From positions 1 to 64,000 of the forward strand of contig JAFXQV010000004.1 in NCBI GenBank assembly GCA_017526785.1: a stretch of 64,000 nt of DNA, read 5' to 3'. Origin of the DNA: Oscillibacter sp. (lineage in GTDB: Bacteria > Bacillota > Clostridia > Oscillospirales > Oscillospiraceae). Shown one piece after another: positions 10,359-18,347 of this stretch. Made by a program: the position numbers and the translations under genes. Numbering within the stretch: the first letter of the stretch is position 1; each line of letters begins with the position of its first letter. The notes below the pieces were generated by a model. It was given only the letters and a program-made list of their open reading frames with translations. It had not been told where the DNA came from and searched no databases.

Positions 10359-11596
10359 TGGGCAGTACACTTGAAAACTTGCCGCGTCCGGTGGGCGACG
10401 CGGCGGAAATGGCGCAAATGCTGGACTTGTGCCGCCGTCTGGACACGCTGGTGATATTCCGCGACCTGTTGCGGGACGACGCAATCCGGGAACTGTCAAA
10501 GGCGCTGGGCGATTGCGTCAGGGGACATCAGGAACGGTTTCTAAGGCACTTGGCGGCGTTTGAGGCGCGGATTTTCGAGGACGGCGGCGACTGGAGCGCG
10601 TATCTGTTCCGGCGGGTTTCCGAGAGCGAAAACGTGTGTATCCGCAAATGCGGACACGCCCCCCTGAACGCGGCGCTGTTGGGGGCGCTGGAAAAGGAAC
10701 TCGATTTCTTACAGCGTCTGGCCGCGCTGAAAGTGGAGGATTTGCCGGGCGTTCCGGTGTTCATGACGGGCTGGCTAACGTCCGCCGTGGACATCCCCGG
10801 CGCGTACCGCGAACGTATGCGCAACGTCGGCACGGTGGGCTATGGGCTGTTCGCGCGCTACAAGGTGTTCACGGTGTCGGAGGGCGTGCTGTCGCCCGTG
10901 AAGCACCCCGACCCGCAGACATTGAGCGAGTTGCCGGGATACGAGCGCGAACGCGAGCAGATTATCAGCAACACGGAAGCCCTGTTGAACGGACAGCCCG
11001 CGAACAATGTTTTGTTGTACGGCGACGCCGGGACGGGCAAATCCAGCACGGTCAAGGCGATTGTCAACGAGTACGCGGGGCGCGGTCTGCGGTTAGTGGA
11101 GGTCAAGAAGAATCAGCTCTACGAACTCCCCGCGCTTATGGACACGCTCTCCGAAAACCCGTTGAAGTTCGTAATTTTCATCGACGACCTGAGCTTTACT
11201 GTCAACGACGACAACTTTGCCGCGCTGAAAGCGATTCTGGAAGGCAGTGTCGGGGGACGCGCCGACAACGTGGCGGTGTACGCGACGAGCAACCGTCGGC
11301 ACCTTATCAAGGAGACCTTTTCCGACCGCGAGGGCGACGACATCCACGCCTCTGACACGCGTCAGGAGCTGATGAGCCTTTCGGCGCGGTTCGGGCTGAC
11401 GGTCACTTTTGGCAGTCCGGACAGGGAACGCTATCTGTATATTGTGCGGAAGCTGGCGGAGCGCTACGGCGTGTCGCTGACGGAAACGGAACTGTCCGTA
11501 CGCGCCGAGGCGTTCGCAATCCGCGCCGGAGGCCGGAGCGCCCGCGTGGCGAAACAGTTCGTGGAACTCTGCCGCGCCGGCGTCCTGCACGGTTGA
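10358..11596 (+). CDS. DUF815-type AAA ATPase
   Basis: This 412-residue protein has a C-terminal P-loop ATPase domain typical of the DUF815 family. Walker A is GDAGTGKSS and Walker B is FVIFIDDLSF; TSNRRHLIKE and a C-terminal helical lid are also present. The N-terminal half is helical and unassigned. Molecular function is not established for the family. I chose the ATG at 10358 (TGATG overlap with ilvD) over the in-frame codon at 10298 inside ilvD, which would add an Arg-rich tail encoded by antisense-like sequence. The link to ilvD may be positional only. The promoter of the next gene overlaps this stop codon. Confidence 0.85.
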   Translation: MGSTLENLPRPVGDAAEMAQMLDLCRRLDTLVIFRDLLRDDAIRELSKALGDCVRGHQERFLRHLAAFEARIFEDGGDWSAYLFRRVSESENVCIRKCGHAPLNAALLGALEKELDFLQRLAALKVEDLPGVPVFMTGWLTSAVDIPGAYRERMRNVGTVGYGLFARYKVFTVSEGVLSPVKHPDPQTLSELPGYEREREQIISNTEALLNGQPANNVLLYGDAGTGKSSTVKAIVNEYAGRGLRLVEVKKNQLYELPALMDTLSENPLKFVIFIDDLSFTVNDDNFAALKAILEGSVGGRADNVAVYATSNRRHLIKETFSDREGDDIHASDTRQELMSLSARFGLTVTFGSPDRERYLYIVRKLAERYGVSLTETELSVRAEAFAIRAGGRSARVAKQFVELCRAGVLHG

Positions 11597-11620
11597 CAGA
11601 CGCGAAAAATAGTGTACAAT
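11593..11620 (+). promoter_or_regulatory. Promoter of the CAP-domain protein gene
   Basis: TTGACA (11593-11598, overlapping the previous stop codon), 16-base spacer, TACAAT (11615-11620). An 11-bp leader hairpin (11622-11632 with 11640-11650) starts at about the transcription start, and AGGAGG (11675-11680) precedes the ATG. Confidence 0.8.
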
Positions 11621-11688
11621 GGGGGCAGAGGATATCATTTCCTCTGTCCCATTGCGCAAACAGTTCTTGTACACAGGAGGCATGACAA

Positions 11689-13641
11689 ATGAAGCTGAAA
11701 CAAAAAGCAACGGCTATGCTCTTGGCGCTGTTCATGGCGCTGACGCCGCTGTTTCCGGCGTTCGCGGCGGACGGCGGAGAGACCGAAATCATCGTAACGC
11801 CCACATTTGGCCAGACGGACGCCCGCTCTATGCTGGACATGATAAACACATTCCGCACGGGCGACGAGGCCTTTTACTGGAACGAAACCAACACGGGGTA
11901 TGTCACTTCCAAGGGCGAGCCGCTGGCGTACAGTTACGCGTTGGAAGAAATCGCCATGCAGCGCGCCGCCGAAGTCGCGTTAAGTTTCTCCCACACCCGC
12001 CCGGACGGCACAAGCTGTTTCACCGCGACAAGCTACGATATCTTATCCAGCGTACAGAGCTGGGGAGAGAACATCGCCGCAGGGAGTTCTACGGCGGAGG
12101 GCGCGTTCAAGCAGTGGCGTGAGGACAACGACAAATACTCCGGGCAGGGACACCGCCGCAATATGCTGAACCCGGAATACAGCGCCGTCGGAATCGGACA
12201 CGTTACGCTGAACGGAACCCATTACTGGGTACAGGAATTTGGCTTTGAACAGGACCTTGCCCCGGCAACAACAGCTCTGGACACGCAACGCGCAACCAGT
12301 GTAACGGTCTCCGCAGCGCGGCTGGCGAACGTGGGAAGCGTGACCGCCACCCCGGAGAGCGTGACAATGCAAGTGGGGCAACGCGCCGCGCTTCCTGTAG
12401 CGAGTGCGTCCGTGGAACTGTCGGAGGCGTGGCCGTCGGGGCGTCAGACAGCGGTCGACGTGAATCCCGCGTGGACGAGCGACAACGCGTCGGTGTGTAC
12501 GGTGGACGGACAGGAACTTGTCGGCGTTGCGGCGGGTAGCGCCACATTATCCGCCACGGTGCTTGGGAAATCACTGTCGGTGTCCGTGACTGTCGGCGGT
12601 AACGGCGGCGGCGGAACTGGCGGAGACCCCGCGCCCGCTGACGGCGTATACGCGATTCTGTACGACGACGGAACGCTTGTTTTCCAGAACGGCAACACCC
12701 CCGAACCCGGCAAGACGGTTACAAATACGTATGCGGTCAATTTGAATGCCTGTTATGACGGTATTATATCAAGTAATGTGCCTTGGTTTGGTGAGCGTAA
12801 ATCTGTACGTGTTGTGAACTTTGCGGACAAAATCACTCCGAAAGTTCCGGCGTACTGGTTTAATAAATGTGAAAATCTGGAACGCGTGGACAATATCCGA
12901 AATCTGGATACTTCCAAAGCTACGTATATGCAACATATGTTTTCCTATTGTAGCAGACTGACAACGCTGGACGCCTATTTTGATACCGCTAACGTTACAC
13001 ATATGTACGAGATGTTTTACGGCTGTAGCGGGCTGACGGCGCTGGATGTGTCCCACTTCGATACCGCTAAAGTTACGGATATGGCTCATATGTTTTACGG
13101 CTGTAGCGGACTGACAGTGCTGGATGTCTCCAACTTCGATACCGCGAATGTCACGAATATGGTAGGTATGTTTTCCGGCTGTTCCAAGCTGAAAACAATT
13201 TACGCCTCCGACAAGTTCACAACTGCGTCCGTGACGGAAAGGGATAAAATGTTCTATGGTTGCACATCCCTTGTCGGCGGCAACGGGACAAAATACGATG
13301 AGACGTATGTTGACGCGACATACGCCCGGCTTGATACGGCGTCCGCGCCCGGTTACTTTACCGACAAAAACGCCCCCGCGCCCGTCGTGTACGCCATTAC
13401 AGACGCCGTGACCAACAACGGCAATCTGTCCGTGACGTTGACCAATCCCGCCGCCGTGACTGTGGCTGTCGCGTACTTCGACACCAACGGGCAATTCCTG
13501 TCCGCGAACTTGCGGGACGTGGAAGCCAGCGCCGGAAGCGTGGAAGTCACGCTGTCGCCGAACGCGAAAACCGCCCGTGTCATGCTGTATGACAACGACT
13601 GCCGCCCGGTGTGTGACCCCTTCGAGGCGAAAGTAGGCTGA
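11689..13641 (+). CDS. Secreted CAP/SCP-domain protein with Big2 and DUF285 repeats
   Basis: This 650-residue exported protein has a signal peptide ending near FPAFAA. A CAP (SCP/PR-1-like) domain spans about 40-190, with SHTRPDG, WGENIAAG and GHRRNMLNP carrying the usual His/Glu/His cavity residues. A bacterial Ig-like Big2 domain follows (about 205-300), then a Gly spacer. Next come DUF285-type repeats (FDTANVTHMYEMFYGCSGL and variants, about 385-520), and finally a beta-rich tail. Both CAP and DUF285 proteins are common at the surface of gut Firmicutes; the ligand is unknown. The DUF285 section is visibly more AT-rich than the rest, which suggests domain acquisition. It is monocistronic, with its own promoter. 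Confidence 0.85.
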   Translation: MKLKQKATAMLLALFMALTPLFPAFAADGGETEIIVTPTFGQTDARSMLDMINTFRTGDEAFYWNETNTGYVTSKGEPLAYSYALEEIAMQRAAEVALSFSHTRPDGTSCFTATSYDILSSVQSWGENIAAGSSTAEGAFKQWREDNDKYSGQGHRRNMLNPEYSAVGIGHVTLNGTHYWVQEFGFEQDLAPATTALDTQRATSVTVSAARLANVGSVTATPESVTMQVGQRAALPVASASVELSEAWPSGRQTAVDVNPAWTSDNASVCTVDGQELVGVAAGSATLSATVLGKSLSVSVTVGGNGGGGTGGDPAPADGVYAILYDDGTLVFQNGNTPEPGKTVTNTYAVNLNACYDGIISSNVPWFGERKSVRVVNFADKITPKVPAYWFNKCENLERVDNIRNLDTSKATYMQHMFSYCSRLTTLDAYFDTANVTHMYEMFYGCSGLTALDVSHFDTAKVTDMAHMFYGCSGLTVLDVSNFDTANVTNMVGMFSGCSKLKTIYASDKFTTASVTERDKMFYGCTSLVGGNGTKYDETYVDATYARLDTASAPGYFTDKNAPAPVVYAITDAVTNNGNLSVTLTNPAAVTVAVAYFDTNGQFLSANLRDVEASAGSVEVTLSPNAKTARVMLYDNDCRPVCDPFEAKVG

Positions 13642-13665
13642 CGACAAAACTTTCTGACGTTCCCT

Positions 13666-13714
13666 ATTGAATCGGGGCTGGAAAAAGCGTATAATAACCC
13701 CGTTCCGATTCAAT
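13666..13714 (+). promoter_or_regulatory. Promoter flanked by a 10-bp inverted repeat, upstream of the DUF1858 gene
   Basis: TTGAAT (13667-13672), 17-base spacer, consensus TATAAT (13690-13695). The perfect inverted repeat ATTGAATCGG (13666-13675) / CCGATTCAAT (13705-13714) has one arm over the -35 box and the other just past the expected start site. Arm centres are 39 bp apart, close to four helical turns. This placement is typical of an operator; the regulator is unknown. Confidence 0.75.
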
Positions 13715-13739
13715 TTACGAGTAAGTGGAGGAAATTCCC

Positions 13740-13949
13740 ATGGTAAACATCACCAAAGACACGGTTATCGGCGACATTCTGGACATCGCGCCGCAGACCG
13801 CGCCCATTTTCATGTCCATCGGCATGCACTGCTTAGGCTGTCCGGCGTCGCGGGGCGAGACTGTCGAGGAGGCCTGTTACGTCCACGGCGTCGACGCTGA
13901 CAAACTCATTGAGCTTGTCAACGAGGAGGCCAACCGCAAAGAGGCCTGA
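13740..13949 (+). CDS. DUF1858 redox-disulfide protein
   Basis: This 69-residue protein matches the DUF1858 family (hybrid-cluster-protein-associated redox disulfide domain). It starts TKDTVIGDILDIAPQTAPIFMSIGMHCLGC and carries a C-x2-C pair. The family often sits beside redox enzymes; here it stands alone with its own promoter. The ATG at 13740 has GGAGG 8 bases upstream; the GTG at 13725 would overlap that site. No hybrid-cluster protein gene is in view, so its partner is unknown. Confidence 0.9.
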   Translation: MVNITKDTVIGDILDIAPQTAPIFMSIGMHCLGCPASRGETVEEACYVHGVDADKLIELVNEEANRKEA

Positions 13950-13958
13950 ACGGATTTC

Positions 13959-13985
13959 GGGGACGGGGCGTCGCGCCCTGTCCCC
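13959..13985 (+). terminator. Hairpin between DUF1858 gene and trmK
   Basis: A 12-bp stem with one G-T pair (13959-13970 with 13974-13985, loop TCG) ends in CCCCTT. The T tract is minimal and the trmK GGAG site begins three bases later, so it may be a weak terminator or a leader structure for trmK. Confidence 0.5.
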
Positions 13986-13998
13986 TTGGAGACAGACC

Positions 13999-14712
13999 AT
14001 GAAGCAATTGGAACTGACGCCCCGTCTGCGGCAACTGGCGGACTGGGTTCCGGACGGCGCTATGTTCGCGGATATCGGCACTGACCACGCCCTGTTGCCC
14101 GTGTGGCTCGTGTTGCGCGGACGCGTTCACGGGTGCATTGCCAGTGACTTACGCCCCGAACCGTTGCGGCGGGCGAAGGCCACGGCGAAACTCTGGGGCG
14201 TGTCGGGGATTGTGTTCCGGCTGTGCGACGGGCTTTCGGGAATCCGCCCGGAGGAGGCCGACACAATCACGATAGCCGGACTGGGCGGGGAGAATATCGC
14301 GGCTATTTTGGCCAAAGCCCCGTGGACACGCGACGGAAAACATGTCCTGTTGTTGCAACCTATGACACGCGTAGAGACACTGCGCCGTTACCTCTCCGAA
14401 AACGGCTACGCAATCCGCCGGGAGGCGCTGGTACAGGAGCGCGGCATTTTGTATCCGGTCATGGAGGCGTCGGGCGGGGAAACGCGTCTGACGCCGGGGC
14501 AGTGGTACGGCGGCGCGAAATTGTTACAAGACCCGCTCGGCGACCGATACCTGATTGAGAAAATCATCCGGCTACAGAACGCCTTAGCCGGACTGAACCG
14601 CGGAAGCCGCGACCCCGGCAACGCCGTCAAGGCCGACGAACTCCGGGACATTCTCACGGAACTTTTGCAAATGAGGGAGGCTTGGCGACATGCCAACTGT
14701 CCACGAAATTGA
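13999..14712 (+). CDS. trmK: tRNA (adenine22-N1)-methyltransferase TrmK
   Basis: TrmK methylates N1 of A22 in the D-loop region of bacterial tRNAs using S-adenosylmethionine. The 237-residue protein has the SAM-binding motif FADIGTDHALLPVWL near the start, the second motif TITIAGLGGENI, and a C-terminal helical region. The ATG at 13999 has GGAG 7 bases upstream; the longer reading from 13909 begins inside the previous gene. It overlaps nif3 by 23 bases. The trmK-nif3 pairing is also seen in Bacillus and supports both assignments. Confidence 0.93.
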   Translation: MKQLELTPRLRQLADWVPDGAMFADIGTDHALLPVWLVLRGRVHGCIASDLRPEPLRRAKATAKLWGVSGIVFRLCDGLSGIRPEEADTITIAGLGGENIAAILAKAPWTRDGKHVLLLQPMTRVETLRRYLSENGYAIRREALVQERGILYPVMEASGGETRLTPGQWYGGAKLLQDPLGDRYLIEKIIRLQNALAGLNRGSRDPGNAVKADELRDILTELLQMREAWRHANCPRN

Positions 14713-15490
14713 AGCGTTTCTGTACCGACTCGCGCCGAAAGAGCTTGCCGCCGACTGGGATAATGTCGGACACCTCTTGGGCGACCCGGAACAGGAAGTA
14801 CGGCGCGTGTTAGTGGCGCTGGACATCACGGAGGCCGTCGCGGAGGAGGCCTTAGACGGCGGCTGTGAGCTGATTGTGGCACATCATCCGGTGATGAACT
14901 GCCGCTGGCACCCCGTCCAGAGTGTGCGCCGCGACACCCCGCAGGGACGGCTACTCATGAAACTGCTATGCGGCGGGGTCTCGTGTATCTGCATGCACAC
15001 AAACCTTGACGCCGCGCCGGGGGGCGTCAACGACCGTCTGGCGGCGGTCTTGGGGCTGTCGGGCGCGGAACTTCTGCCGAGGGGAGACAATATCTGTCGC
15101 GTGGGCGAACTGCCCGAACCCATGCCGTTACGGCAATTCGTGCGGCACGCGCTGGCGGCGCTGGGCTGTCGCGGGATTCGCTACGCCGACGCCGGGAAGC
15201 CCGTCCGGCGGGTAGCCGTCGGCGGGGGCGCTTGCGGGGAGTACGCCGACGCGGCCTTGTGCGCGGGCTGTGACACGTTCGTGACCGCCGATATCAAGTA
15301 CCACGCCTTTCTTGACGCGGCGGCGGCGGGGCTGAACCTCATCGACGCCGGACACTTTCCGACGGAAGACCCGGTTTGTGAGACGCTTGTCACGAAGTTG
15401 CGTACGGAGTTTCCGGCGCTGCGTGTCTGGAAATCGGCACTGCACCGGGATGTCGTCCGGTTCGAGTGCGACGCGGAAAACGGAATTTAA
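14690..15490 (+). CDS. Nif3-like dinuclear metal centre protein (DUF34)
   Basis: This 266-residue member of the NIF3/YqfO family binds two metal ions through H65-H66 (VAHHPV), the Asp in HTNLDAAPGG, and His and Glu in DAGHFPTED near the end. It lacks the CutA1-like insert of longer Bacillus YqfO proteins. The biochemical role is unsettled, with GTP cyclohydrolase-like chemistry proposed for some members. It starts inside the end of trmK, with a GAGGGAGG-like site upstream. Confidence 0.9.
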   Translation: MPTVHEIEAFLYRLAPKELAADWDNVGHLLGDPEQEVRRVLVALDITEAVAEEALDGGCELIVAHHPVMNCRWHPVQSVRRDTPQGRLLMKLLCGGVSCICMHTNLDAAPGGVNDRLAAVLGLSGAELLPRGDNICRVGELPEPMPLRQFVRHALAALGCRGIRYADAGKPVRRVAVGGGACGEYADAALCAGCDTFVTADIKYHAFLDAAAAGLNLIDAGHFPTEDPVCETLVTKLRTEFPALRVWKSALHRDVVRFECDAENGI

Positions 15491-15507
15491 TCAGGAGGAA
15501 TCATCGT

Positions 15508-16245
15508 ATGTCCGGACATTCCAAGTGGCATAACATCCAGAAAACAAAGGGCGCGGCGGACGCGAAACGCTCCGCGGCTTTTACAAAAATTGCGAAAGAA
15601 ATCATTGTGGCCGTCAAAGAGGGCGGCGGCTCCGGCGACCCTAACAATAACTCCCGTTTGGCTACCGTTATCGCCAAGGCGAAGGCCGTCAACATGCCTA
15701 ACGACAACATCAAGCGTACGATTGACAAGGCGTTAGGCGCGGGGAGTACGGAGAATTTCGAGGCCGTCACGTACGAGGGATACGGCCCCGGCGGCGTGGC
15801 TGTGATTGTGGAGGCGCTGACCGACAACCGACAGCGCACCGCGCCGGAAGTCCGGCACGCGTTCGACAAGTGCAACGGCAATCTGGGCGCGATTGGGTGC
15901 GTGAGCTGGTCGTTCGACCGCAAGGGCGTAATCGTCATCGACAACGAGGACGGCGACTTTGACGAAGACAAGGTCATGGAGGACGCCTTAGAGGCGGGCG
16001 CGGACGATTTCGAGGCCGACGGCTCCGCGCTGGAAATCACGACCGACCCCGATTCTTTCAACGACGTTGTGAAGGCGCTGGAGGAAAAGGGCTACACGTT
16101 CGTCACGGCGGAAGTCGAGATGGTGCCGCAAAACTACATTTCGCTTTCGGGCGAGGGCGACATCAAGAACATGGAAAAGCTCATCGATATGCTCGAAGGC
16201 AATGACGACGTGCAAAGCGTCTGGCACAACTGGGACAACGAGTAA
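15508..16245 (+). CDS. yebC: YebC/PmpR/TACO1 family protein
   Basis: The 245-residue protein starts MSGHSKWHNIQKTKGAADAKR, the family signature, and has the three-domain YebC layout. Family members were long annotated as DNA-binding regulators; recent work on the family supports a role in translation of polyproline stretches. I cannot tell which applies here. AGGAGG (15493-15498) lies 9 bases before the chosen ATG. The 14-residue upstream extension in frame overlaps nif3 and is rejected. Confidence 0.95.
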   Translation: MSGHSKWHNIQKTKGAADAKRSAAFTKIAKEIIVAVKEGGGSGDPNNNSRLATVIAKAKAVNMPNDNIKRTIDKALGAGSTENFEAVTYEGYGPGGVAVIVEALTDNRQRTAPEVRHAFDKCNGNLGAIGCVSWSFDRKGVIVIDNEDGDFDEDKVMEDALEAGADDFEADGSALEITTDPDSFNDVVKALEEKGYTFVTAEVEMVPQNYISLSGEGDIKNMEKLIDMLEGNDDVQSVWHNWDNE

Positions 16246-16246
16246 C

Positions 16247-16285
16247 AAAAAGCCGCCGGGGGCGATATCGCCTCCGACGCTTTTT
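16247..16285. terminator. Bidirectional terminator shared by yebC and rnpB
   Basis: The outer AAAAAGC/GCTTTTT arms (16247-16253 and 16279-16285) flank a GC-rich inner stem around an ATAT loop. On the plus strand it gives TTTTTT after yebC, and on the minus strand TTTTT directly after the 3' end of rnpB. Two convergent transcripts therefore end on one 39-bp element. Confidence 0.85.
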
Positions 16286-16286
16286 T

Positions 16287-16654
16287 GTGCGAGCAAAACT
16301 GTAAGCCGGGTTCTGTATTAAGCGGTCATCTATCTGGGCGCGGCGTTGCCGACGCGCTCAAGCCACCTCCGGGAAGCGGCCGGGCAGGCCATATGCTTCC
16401 AGTCCACGGTGTTGCTTCGGATAGAGTTTACAGCGACGAGCGGTTCCCCGTCGTCGAGTGCGCTCTTACCGCACTTTTCCACCCTTGCCGACCGACGCAC
16501 CGAAATAGCGCGCCCGTCGGCGGTATATCTCTGTTGCACTTTTCCTGAAGTCGCCTTCGGCGGGCGTTACCCGTTATCCTTGCCCTGTGAAGCCCGGACT
16601 TTCCTCATGGACGGCCTTTCGGCGTGTCCACGCGACCGCCTGTCTTACTCGCAC
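16287..16654 (-). ncRNA. rnpB: RNase P RNA, bacterial class A
   Basis: This is the catalytic RNA that trims the 5' leaders of pre-tRNAs. On the minus strand I read the universal blocks GAGGAAAGTCC, GGGTAACGCCCG, ACAGAGA, GTGCGGTAAGAGCGCAC, AGATAGATGACCGC and ACAGAACCCGGCTTAC in the right order. The ends are set by the P1 helix: GTGCGAG at the 5' end (16654-16648) pairs with CTCGCAC at the 3' end (16293-16287). The length is about 368 nt. A near-consensus promoter sits immediately upstream, and a bidirectional terminator follows. Confidence 0.95.
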
Positions 16655-16658
16655 GGGC

Positions 16659-16687
16659 ATTGTATAACGAAAGCGCCGCTTTGTCAA
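16659..16687 (-). promoter_or_regulatory. rnpB promoter
   Basis: On the minus strand: TTGACA (16687-16682), 17-base spacer, TACAAT (16664-16659). This places the start about 5 bases downstream, at the P1 helix. Confidence 0.88.
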
Positions 16688-16976
16688 TCGGAAAGTGTCC
16701 GTTGCAGGACTTTTGGGGCAAGAAGGGATGGTGTACTTTTACGGAACGGATAGGAAGAGAAACCGCCCTGTCACGGTACACGGTTTGGCGGTTAGAAGAA
16801 TTGCCCTCTTTCTTTTTTAAGAAATCGACCGGAGGTAAGGACAGGGACAAAATGCCGGAAATTATCCGCTATTTTCACCGCGCGGGTGCCTAATTTTTCC
16901 GGAACCGCCGCAAATTTCAGTTTCATTTAAGCGACATGCCCTATACTGTGCCGACAGAAAGAAAGGAGTTGACGCA
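16688..16976. other. Intergenic stretch between rnpB promoter and VTC gene
   Basis: No convincing gene is seen. Two overlapping antiparallel open frames have no family features and run into rnpB. A TATACT box (16942-16947) and AAAGGAG (16961-16967) belong to the VTC gene, but the matching -35 is poor (TTTCAT at 15 bases). Confidence 0.5.
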
Positions 16977-17645
16977 ATGCAATATCGGCACGAGTGGAAA
17001 CACGAACTGACGTGGGCGGACGTGCTGGAACTCCGCCAGCGCCTCCGGGCTGTGGCGCGTCCCGACCCCCACGCCGTCGACGGACGCTATTTGATACGCA
17101 GTCTGTACTTTGACACGCTCTCCGACAAGGCGCTCCGGGAAAAGCTGGACGGCGTAAACCGCCGCGAGAAGTTCCGGATTCGCTACTACAACCGCGACAC
17201 GAGCGTGATACATCTGGAGAAGAAGAGCAAACGCAACGGCTTAGGTACGAAAGCGAGTGCCGCGCTGACGGCGGAGGAAGCGCAGGCCATTGTCGACGGG
17301 GACATAACTTGGATGTTATCGTCTGGGCGTCCGCTGGTCGAGGAACTCTACAGCAAGCTCCGCGCCGGACTCCGCCCCCGGACAATTGTTGACTACACCC
17401 GCGAGCCGTTCATTTACGCGCCGGGAAATGTGCGTGTCACCTTTGACTACGACATCCGAACGGGCTTGCGGTGTACGGACTTCCTCAACCCCGACTGCCC
17501 CACGATTCCCGCCGGGGACGCCCCGATTTTGATGGAAGTCAAGTGGGACGCCTACCTGCCCGACATCATCCGCGACGCCGTACAGCTTCCCGGCCGCCAC
17601 GCCTCCGCCTTTTCCAAGTACGCGCAGTGCCGTATTTACGGCTGA
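16977..17645 (+). CDS. VTC-domain polyphosphate polymerase-like protein
   Basis: The 222-residue protein consists of one VTC domain, the catalytic domain of vacuolar polyphosphate polymerase. Basic and acidic tunnel residues are visible: RHEWKHEL at the start, RSLYFDT, KFRIRYYN, LEKKSKRNG, VDYTREPF, VRVTFDYDIRTG and LMEVKWD. By family knowledge it would make polyphosphate from ATP or hydrolyse polyphosphate. It leads an operon with a DUF4956 membrane protein and CotH, a combination recurrent in Firmicutes. AAAGGAG precedes the ATG. Confidence 0.88.
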   Translation: MQYRHEWKHELTWADVLELRQRLRAVARPDPHAVDGRYLIRSLYFDTLSDKALREKLDGVNRREKFRIRYYNRDTSVIHLEKKSKRNGLGTKASAALTAEEAQAIVDGDITWMLSSGRPLVEELYSKLRAGLRPRTIVDYTREPFIYAPGNVRVTFDYDIRTGLRCTDFLNPDCPTIPAGDAPILMEVKWDAYLPDIIRDAVQLPGRHASAFSKYAQCRIYG

Positions 17646-17675
17646 GCCTGACACCAATATAAGGAGAAAACCGAC

Positions 17676-18347
17676 ATGACCTTCAACGACATTTTCAAGT
17701 CCAACTTTCTGGACAACGTCTCCGCCGTCACCCCGCTGGACATGCTTTTGTCCCTGTTACTGGCCTTCGGCGTCGGCCTGTTCATCTTCTATGTGTACAA
17801 GAAAACCTATCAAGGCGTGTTGTACTCGTCGAGCTTCGGCGTGACCCTCGTCGCCCTCACGATGATTACGACGCTGGTCATTTTGGCCGTGACAAGTAAT
17901 GTCGTGCTGTCGCTGGGCATGGTCGGCGCGTTGTCGATTGTGCGTTTCCGCACGGCCATTAAAGAGCCGCTGGACATCGCTTTCCTGTTCTGGTCAATCG
18001 CGGCGGGTATCGTGCTGGCCGCCGGCATGATTCCGCTTGCCGTCATCGGGAGTGTGTTTATCGGCGTGGTTCTGCTGTTGTTCGTCAATAAGAAATCCGC
18101 CGTCAATCCCTACATCGTCGTGTTGCAGTGCGACGGCGCGGAGAGCGAAAAGCGCGCTATGGACTACCTGAAAGCGAACACGTCACGCTGTGTCGTCAAG
18201 AGCAAGACCGCCCGCAAGGGTGCCGTGGAGGTCAACGCGGAAATTCGTCTCAAAGACGACAACACCGATTTCGTCAACGCGCTTTCTGACCTGAACGGCG
18301 TCAGCAGTGCCGTACTGGTCAGCTACAACGGGGACTACATGGGATGA
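17676..18347 (+). CDS. DUF4956 membrane protein
   Basis: The 223-residue integral membrane protein has about four hydrophobic segments between residues 20 and 145, followed by a soluble C-terminal alpha/beta domain. The family core GALSIVRFRTAIKEPLDIAFLFWSIAAGI is present. Function is unknown. Its constant association with VTC-domain proteins suggests it works with polyphosphate synthesis or export at the membrane. AAGGAG precedes the ATG, and its TGA overlaps the cotH ATG (ATGA). Confidence 0.88.
   Translation: MTFNDIFKSNFLDNVSAVTPLDMLLSLLLAFGVGLFIFYVYKKTYQGVLYSSSFGVTLVALTMITTLVILAVTSNVVLSLGMVGALSIVRFRTAIKEPLDIAFLFWSIAAGIVLAAGMIPLAVIGSVFIGVVLLLFVNKKSAVNPYIVVLQCDGAESEKRAMDYLKANTSRCVVKSKTARKGAVEVNAEIRLKDDNTDFVNALSDLNGVSSAVLVSYNGDYMG

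Noticed and set aside
16605-16893. Two short opposing open frames around 16.7 kb
   Set aside because: They overlap rnpB and its promoter, and show no family features or ribosome binding site.
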